A stretch of 10,514 nucleotides of DNA from Desulfobulbus sp. (GTDB lineage Bacteria; Desulfobacterota; Desulfobulbia; Desulfobulbales; Desulfobulbaceae): positions 1-10,514 of the forward strand of contig JAQUEZ010000212.1 in NCBI GenBank assembly GCA_028684915.1, in the 5' to 3' direction. The position numbers were made by a program, and so were the translations under genes. The notes under the pieces were generated by a model. That model saw only the letters and a list, made by a program, of their open reading frames with translations. It was not told the DNA's origin and made no database searches. Positions 6,520 through 10,514 of this stretch are shown here, one piece after another. How positions within the stretch are numbered: position 1 is the stretch's first letter; every line of letters begins with the position of its first letter.

Positions 6520-8199
6520 ATGAGGAAAATCACTTTAGTTGCGACGCTGATCATCATCGCTTTATCGCTGAACGTTTATGCCGCCGAGCCAATGGTCCAA
6601 AGCGTTGGCAACGCAGACGTTCGACAGGTGAAAAACGTTATTTTCTTACTGAGCGACGGCACTGCGAACGAGGCCTGGCCGCTGACACGCTGGGTTAAAG
6701 GGGAGCGGCTCGCTTCCGACGACATTCTCACTGGCGCGATTCGTACCTACGGAGCGGATTCCATTATTACCGACTCGGCGCCCGGCTCCACCAGTTATGC
6801 GACCGGCCAGAAAGGAACCGATAAGGGGATTGCCGTGTATCCTTGGCATGTGAGCATTGCGGGAGTCGACTTCGATGCCGCCAAGCAATATGTGCCCCTG
6901 GCCTCGGTGCTGGAAGGCGCGCGGCTGACCGGCCGGGCAACGGGTATCGTGGCAACCTCCAACGTCCAGCATGCCACTCCGGCCGACTTTACGGCCCATA
7001 CCCATGACCGGAGCAAGTACACGGAAATCGGTGAGCAACAGGTGTATCAAAACATTGACGTGGTGCTCGCCGGTGGTGAACAGTATCTGTTGCCCAAAGG
7101 GGTCGGTGCGGGTGTTCGCACGGACAATGAAAACCTGGTCGATGTAATCAAAGCCAAGGGCTATGCCTATGTGACCAACCGGGAGCAAATGCTGGCGGCT
7201 TCGGGTGAGAAAATTTTTGGTCTCTTCGCCCCAGACGCTATGGCCTACGATATCGACCGACCCACCTTTGCACCCGGAGAGCCATCGCTTTCGGAAATGA
7301 CCACCAAGGCCCTGAAAACCCTATCGCAGAGTACCAAGGGCAAAGACAACGGCTTTTTTCTGTTTGTTGAGGGCTCCAAGGTCGACTGGGCCGCGCATGC
7401 CAACGATCCGGCCGGTGTCGTGAGTGAGTTACTCGCCTTCGACAAGGCCATCAAGGTGGCGCTTGATTTTGCCAAAGCCGACGGCAACACCCTGGTGATC
7501 AGCGTAGCCGATCATACCACTGGTGGCCTGTCCATTGGCCTCCGTGAGGATCCCAAATATTCCACCACCAATGACGACTTTGTGGTGGTGCCGATGCGCA
7601 AGGCCAAGCTGACCGGTGAGGGTCTTGGCAAGCTTATTGAAAAGGGCAACTCCGAAGCCAACATTAAAGCCGTGTTTGCCGATCAGTGGTCTATTACCGA
7701 CCTGAGCGCAGACGAAATCTCTGCAATCCAGAAACCGGCCCATGGAGTGGCTCTGCAGAGGGTCGTAGCGCCTATGTTGTCTCGACGTGCTCGGTTGGGC
7801 TGGACCACCAACGGCCATACCGGCGGCGATCCCTACCTGTTTTCGTTTGGCCCCGGAAGGATCAGCGGGCTTTGGGAAAACGTCGATATTGGCAAATATG
7901 TCGCCAATACCTTGGGCTTTACCTTTCCGGAAATCAACAAACGCCTCTTTGTTGAAGCTTCGTCGGCTTTCCAGGCGGCAGGTTTTTCTACCTCCATCGA
8001 CAGGACCGACCCTGCCAATCCTGTATTGGTCGTCAGTAAGGGCGAAGCAAAAGCGCGCTTGCCCTTGGCCAAGAACCTGGTGCTGGTGAACGGCAAAACC
8101 ATCGAGCTGGAAGGCATTGTGGTCTTGGCTGAAAAGCTGGACAAAGTGTTCCTGCCAAGGCAGGCAGTCGACGTCATTCAAACCGAGCTGAGCGAGTAA
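6520..8199 (+). CDS. phoA: Secreted PhoA-family alkaline phosphatase
   Basis: The product is 559 residues with a signal peptide at 1-21 (cleavage near VYAA). It is a metal-dependent phosphomonoesterase that would release phosphate from organic esters in the periplasm or outside the cell. The active site is complete: D46 in LLSDGT, catalytic S86 in ITDSAPGSTSYATG, H151 and T153 in the HATPADF block (H replaces the E. coli D153, as in many homologues), and R164. E284, D289 and H293 lie in VEGSKVDWAAHAND, D331-H332 in ADHTTGGL, and H433 in NGHTGGDPYLFSFGP. Beyond about 460 is a C-terminal extension compared with E. coli PhoA (471). GGGGA (6511-6515) lies five bases before the ATG. No convincing Pho box is visible in 6379-6519, so phosphate control is not shown. 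By eye its GC content is above that of the preceding genes. The long antisense frames here are shadows. Confidence 0.92.
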   Translation: MRKITLVATLIIIALSLNVYAAEPMVQSVGNADVRQVKNVIFLLSDGTANEAWPLTRWVKGERLASDDILTGAIRTYGADSIITDSAPGSTSYATGQKGTDKGIAVYPWHVSIAGVDFDAAKQYVPLASVLEGARLTGRATGIVATSNVQHATPADFTAHTHDRSKYTEIGEQQVYQNIDVVLAGGEQYLLPKGVGAGVRTDNENLVDVIKAKGYAYVTNREQMLAASGEKIFGLFAPDAMAYDIDRPTFAPGEPSLSEMTTKALKTLSQSTKGKDNGFFLFVEGSKVDWAAHANDPAGVVSELLAFDKAIKVALDFAKADGNTLVISVADHTTGGLSIGLREDPKYSTTNDDFVVVPMRKAKLTGEGLGKLIEKGNSEANIKAVFADQWSITDLSADEISAIQKPAHGVALQRVVAPMLSRRARLGWTTNGHTGGDPYLFSFGPGRISGLWENVDIGKYVANTLGFTFPEINKRLFVEASSAFQAAGFSTSIDRTDPANPVLVVSKGEAKARLPLAKNLVLVNGKTIELEGIVVLAEKLDKVFLPRQAVDVIQTELSE

Positions 8200-8232
8200 A
8201 AAATTACGGGTCCTGCAAAATGAAGAGAAAGT

Positions 8233-8324
8233 TGATGGACTCATGAAAAGTCCATTACATCTCTAAAAGATGGCTAGGTAAAAACGCTACGCCGGAGGAG
8301 ATCGAAGTTTTTACGACGTCATCT
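8233..8324 (+). repeat. TGATGG-family element, short two-ended copy 4
   Basis: The left end is TGATGGACTCATGAAAA, forming a hairpin with AGTCCATTA (8249-8257). It continues through CTCTAAAAGATGGCTAGG and ends in ATCGAAG then TTTTTACGACGTCATC (8308-8323). This 92-bp copy has lost most of the interior found at 6257-6340 but keeps both termini. It therefore shows the uninterrupted GATGGCTAGG junction that the 6073 copy has lost. It fills the space between the convergent phosphatase and transporter genes and may serve as their terminator. Confidence 0.75.
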
Positions 8325-8328
8325 TCAT

Positions 8329-9255
8329 TCACTGCTTGTTGTTTTGGATATCATGGTAGGCAATGGTATCATCAATAGGTTCGATGTGTGTGGTGATAAA
8401 TGTCTCCCCGAGTACCACGCGAATGTCCCCTTCAAAATCCTCCGCTACATGATGCGCATCGTGCACCGTCCACCTGCCAGGAACAAGCATGTGAACAACA
8501 ATGAACCGCTGCGAAGCGGATTGACGAGTGCGCAGTTCATGAAATTCGACCCCTTTTTCTTGGTATTTGAGGAATATTTTTTCAATTGCTTGCTGGTCTT
8601 CAACCGGGAGGACAACATCCATCAATCCATCGACCGATTTGCGTATGAGCCCAATTCCTGTCCACACAATATTGGCCGCAACAAGTAAGGCTACAAGAGG
8701 ATCTATTAAGGTCCATCCGCTAACGGCAATTAATCCCACTCCGACGATGACTCCGGCAGACGTCCAGACGTCGGTCATGAGATGTTGAGAATCTGCTTCA
8801 AGAGTAATGGAATTGTGTGCCTTGGCCGCTTTCATTAGAACCCGGGCCACAACAAAATTCACCACAGAGGCAGCGGCACAGACAAGAATGCCGATTCCAA
8901 CCTGTTCGAGTGGCTGTGGATGAATCATTCGTTCAATTGCGGTATAGGCTATCCCGCCTGCAGCCACCAAGATGAGAATGCCTTCGACAACGCTCGAAAA
9001 ATACTCAGCTTTACTGTGACCAAAAGTATGTTTCGCGTCTGCAGGTTGAGCCGCAAGTGTCAGCATGCTGAGTGCCATCAACGCTCCCGCCAAGTTGACA
9101 ACCGATTCCACCGCATCCGAAAGCAACCCGACTGAGCCCGTCATCAGGTACGCAACCACTTTCATCAAAATCGTAACGATGGCGGCGGCTATCGAAAGCC
9201 ATGCAAACCGAGTGAGGGTCGAACGATCAGAAGTACTGTTTTTATTTATCTGCAT
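8329..9255 (-). CDS. Cation diffusion facilitator family metal efflux transporter
   Basis: The product is 308 residues, typical for the family. Six membrane segments can be placed at about 18-36, 41-64, 88-105, 118-138, 160-179 and 184-203, followed by a cytoplasmic metal-sensing domain. These proteins export divalent cations such as Zn, Fe, Mn, Cd or Co from the cytoplasm in exchange for protons. The segment-5 half of the transport site is standard (H158 and D162, QHLMTD). The segment-2 half reads E50 and N54 (LLSDAVESVVN), where FieF has DxxxD and ZitB HxxxD, so the substrate cannot be assigned. C-terminal ligands resembling those of FieF are present: H239 (FHELRTRQS), H255, H269, H290 and E292. 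The start at 9253-9255 has only a weak ribosome binding site. The gene is monocistronic and converges on the phosphatase. Confidence 0.92.
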   Translation of the reverse strand: MQINKNSTSDRSTLTRFAWLSIAAAIVTILMKVVAYLMTGSVGLLSDAVESVVNLAGALMALSMLTLAAQPADAKHTFGHSKAEYFSSVVEGILILVAAGGIAYTAIERMIHPQPLEQVGIGILVCAAASVVNFVVARVLMKAAKAHNSITLEADSQHLMTDVWTSAGVIVGVGLIAVSGWTLIDPLVALLVAANIVWTGIGLIRKSVDGLMDVVLPVEDQQAIEKIFLKYQEKGVEFHELRTRQSASQRFIVVHMLVPGRWTVHDAHHVAEDFEGDIRVVLGETFITTHIEPIDDTIAYHDIQNNKQ

Positions 9256-9953
9256 ACAGCAATGTCCGGTTTAGTTTTTGTGTAGAGGCGGTAGCTGAAA
9301 AAAATCGCATAGCATTATGAATTCCCATACTTACGTCATGGAGTAACAGGTCATTTCATATGGAATTTGAAGACTGAGGGTCGGGAAAAGAAAAAAGTAT
9401 TCGACTAATGCACCTGATTTCGGCTCGGATACAAGGCGCTTCCACTGGTGAATATCAAGCATATTCACCAGTGGAAGCAACACCATAACCGGGCCGAAAG
9501 ACAAGCAGAATTGGATAATTATTTTTTTCGCGACCCTAACCCCATACCCTGATCTCCTTTCACCTCCAGGAGCATACTTCAGGCAGGCGTCTGCCGCATC
9601 AAGCAGAGCATCGTCAGTACCTTTTTAAACACCATAACCGACCATGCAGAGAAGAAAATGTACCTGCAAGTCAATTAACCGAACATTGCTGCGATTGCAT
9701 GGCGAATGTGTTCCATTGAGGATGGGAAAAATTCCTATTAAAAATAGTCCTTTCAATTTGTTGTGCAGATAATCTCTGGGTGTTAGAAAAGAAAAGTTGC
9801 ATTAGGTCGTAACAGGTTGCTTCGAGGTGATTTCAAAGAGCCTGGCCTCCGAAGTGATCTATTTCTGGGGAAATAGCCCTATTTTGTCCTGCGCGTAAAA
9901 AGCGTTTCCAAAGGGATGAATGTTCCGGCGACAACCAAATTTTACGGATTCAA
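9256..9953. other. 700-bp gene-free stretch
   Basis: I see no supported gene here. The main content is the near-palindromic element at 9377-9537. Other small structures are a CTATTTC/GAAATAG hairpin with a 4-base loop (9859-9876) and a 13-bp direct repeat, AACACCATAACCG, at 9479-9491 and 9628-9640. On the minus strand, 9538-9622 gives a short protein-like reading (GTDDALLDAADACLKYAPGG) that begins after a stop and runs into the element. It may be a gene scrap but has no start or partner. Confidence 0.5.
9377..9537. mobile_element. 161-bp near-palindromic MITE-like element
   Basis: The ends are AGGGTCGGGAAAA (9377-9389) and, read inward from the right, AGGGTCGCGAAAA (9525-9537). Further in, TTTCGGCTCGG (9418-9428) pairs with CCGGGCCGAAA (9489-9499) with one mismatch. 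At the centre GCTTCCACTGGTGAATAT (9438-9455) is a perfect 18-bp inverted repeat with 9461-9478 around the loop CAAGC. Almost the whole unit is therefore one foldable palindrome. It codes for nothing. The flanks show no clear target duplication. Confidence 0.65.
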
Positions 9954-10313
9954 ATGAACAATTTAAAAAGACACATGATCACACTTATAAGAGCTGTAAT
10001 ACTCCTGATGCTGATATTTGAAGTGGCACTTGCAACTGAGGGAGATAAATGTACTTCCAATAGTGAATGTGCCGACTGGGAATACTGCAATACAACTAAA
10101 ATATGCCCGGGAAACAACGTCACGGGGGTGTGTAAAGCAAGGCCCCAGACATGCACCATGGACGACGATCCTGTTACCGGGTGCGATGGTGTCGAATACT
10201 CAAATGCGTGCATGGCTGCGGCAAACGGACAATCGGTAAAGGTCAAAAGAGACGGGAGGAGCCGCCATAGCAAAAAAAGATATGAAAGAAGGCACCCGAA
10301 TAACATCGATTAG
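9954..10313 (+). CDS. Small secreted Cys-rich Kazal-like protein
   Basis: The product is 119 residues. Residues 1-27 are a signal peptide with cleavage at ALA; an internal ATG (residue 8) is an alternative start, and the ribosome binding site is weak either way. The mature part has eight cysteines (33, 39, 45, 51, 60, 67, 77, 86). Residues 33-60 are a small disulfide-rich module. Residues 60-95 (GVCKARPQTC, then DPVTGCDGVEYSNACMAAA) match the Kazal-type serine protease inhibitor pattern often found in secreted deltaproteobacterial proteins. Two expected cysteines are missing. The residue in PVCG is Thr (T75), and the C-terminal Cys is absent, with Ser103 nearby in the basic tail. The tail (96-119) is unusually rich in Arg and Lys. 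Whether it still inhibits a protease is uncertain. Confidence 0.75.
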   Translation: MNNLKRHMITLIRAVILLMLIFEVALATEGDKCTSNSECADWEYCNTTKICPGNNVTGVCKARPQTCTMDDDPVTGCDGVEYSNACMAAANGQSVKVKRDGRSRHSKKRYERRHPNNID

Positions 10314-10324
10314 GCACCCCTCGA

Positions 10325-10350
10325 CAGTCATCAGCGCCATTGGATGACTG
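10325..10350 (+). terminator. Hairpin downstream of the Kazal-like gene
   Basis: CAGTCATC (10325-10332) and GATGACTG (10343-10350) form a perfect 8-bp stem with a 10-base loop, starting 12 bases after the stop codon. The bases that follow (CTCAAAATA) are not a T-tract, so intrinsic termination is uncertain. Confidence 0.3.
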
Positions 10351-10391
10351 CTCAAAATATGGCAGAGGAAACAGGCGTTAGCTGTTGTTTC

Positions 10392-10514
10392 GTAAGCGTC
10401 TAATCAAGCACCTCCATACCCATTTGCAGCATCTGTAATTTGTTGATATTCCATGGCAGAAGCGCCTCGTAGTCTTCCACGGATTGGGCGTTGGGCAGGT
10501 GCGCAAAGATATGG
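10392..10514 (-). mobile_element. IS66-family insertion sequence, one end (partial)
   Basis: GTAAGCGTCTAA at 10392-10403 has the GTAAGCG start known for IS66-family terminal repeats and points into the element. A transposase C-terminus runs right up to it, and its stop codon lies within the terminal repeat. The element continues past the window. IS66 insertions usually create an 8-bp target duplication; the candidate on this side is GTTGTTTC (10384-10391). Confidence 0.75.
10400..10514 (-). CDS. tnpC: IS66-family transposase, C-terminal fragment cut by window edge
   Basis: The minus strand reads HIFAHLPNAQSVEDYEALLP, then WNINKLQ, and ends at TAG (10400-10402). The pattern LPxAxxxEDxEALLPWN is characteristic of the C-terminal end of the IS66 DDE transposase (TnpC). 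About 37 residues are visible; the N-terminal and catalytic parts lie beyond 10514. The reading frame shows no damage in the visible part, so it may belong to an intact element. Confidence 0.75.
   Translation of the reverse strand, partial: HIFAHLPNAQSVEDYEALLPWNINKLQMLQMGMEVLD

Noticed and set aside
7429..8244. Long minus-strand open frame (271 codons) opposite the phosphatase
   Set aside because: The plus strand encodes a complete alkaline phosphatase with all active-site motifs. The antisense frame has no family features and reflects third-position GC bias.
1..10514. CRISPR array, tRNA, rRNA, toxin-antitoxin pair or defence island
   Set aside because: No regularly spaced direct repeats, no cloverleaf or rRNA sequence, and no recognisable defence or toxin-antitoxin gene was seen. 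The repeats present are dispersed palindromic elements.

Overview
The window looks like a chromosomal stretch of a Gram-negative bacterium of intermediate GC content, most plausibly a deltaproteobacterium (Desulfobacterota, Desulfuromonadales-like). The clues are indirect. They are an exported LVIVD/RTX/ankyrin protein, a secreted Kazal-type cysteine-rich protein of a style common in deltaproteobacteria, and intergenic spaces packed with short palindromic repeats. No rRNA or tRNA gene, CRISPR array or recognisable defence system was found.

Layout. Positions 1-700 are a decayed zone. It holds a 108-bp palindrome with IS66-type ends (25-132), a degenerate copy of a local repeat family (242-306), and weak minus-strand coding traces interrupted by a stop codon. 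Next come two small co-directional genes: an unrecognised 86-residue Cys-rich protein (738-998) and an exported three-repeat Sel1-like protein (1035-1610). These face a convergent minus-strand gene for a compact type IA DNA topoisomerase (1688-3493). Divergent from it, 3741-6086 encodes a 781-residue exported protein that joins a duplicated N-terminal motif, RTX-like calcium-binding nonapeptides, a LVIVD beta-propeller and C-terminal ankyrin repeats. After a complex repeat block (6073-6378) comes a secreted PhoA-family alkaline phosphatase (6520-8199). It converges on a minus-strand cation diffusion facilitator (8329-9255). A 700-bp gene-free stretch follows, carrying a 161-bp near-palindromic element (9377-9537). 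Then come a small secreted Kazal-like protein (9954-10313) and the left end of an IS66-family insertion sequence (10392 to the window end).

The most informative feature is the repeat landscape. One family, here called the TGATGG element, has imperfect terminal inverted repeats of about 17 bp. It occurs five times (242-306, 1648-1690, 3660-3722, 6073-6378, 8233-8324), in every space flanking the topoisomerase, the 781-residue gene and the phosphatase. Two copies supply the stop codon of the adjacent gene. One copy has been split by a second, unrelated palindromic element (about 6114-6256), and the uninterrupted arrangement can be read from the copy at 8233. With the IS66-type palindrome and the 9377-9537 palindrome, at least four distinct non-coding mobile-element-like families lie within 10 kb.

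The genes do not form an obvious shared pathway. Several products act outside the cytoplasm (Sel1-like protein, RTX/LVIVD/ankyrin protein, phosphatase, Kazal-like protein). Apart from the small Cys-rich gene and the Sel1-like gene, each looks like an independent transcription unit separated from its neighbours by repeats. I see no convincing new multi-gene system. The unusual items are the domain fusion, the nested repeats and the repeat-encoded stop codons.
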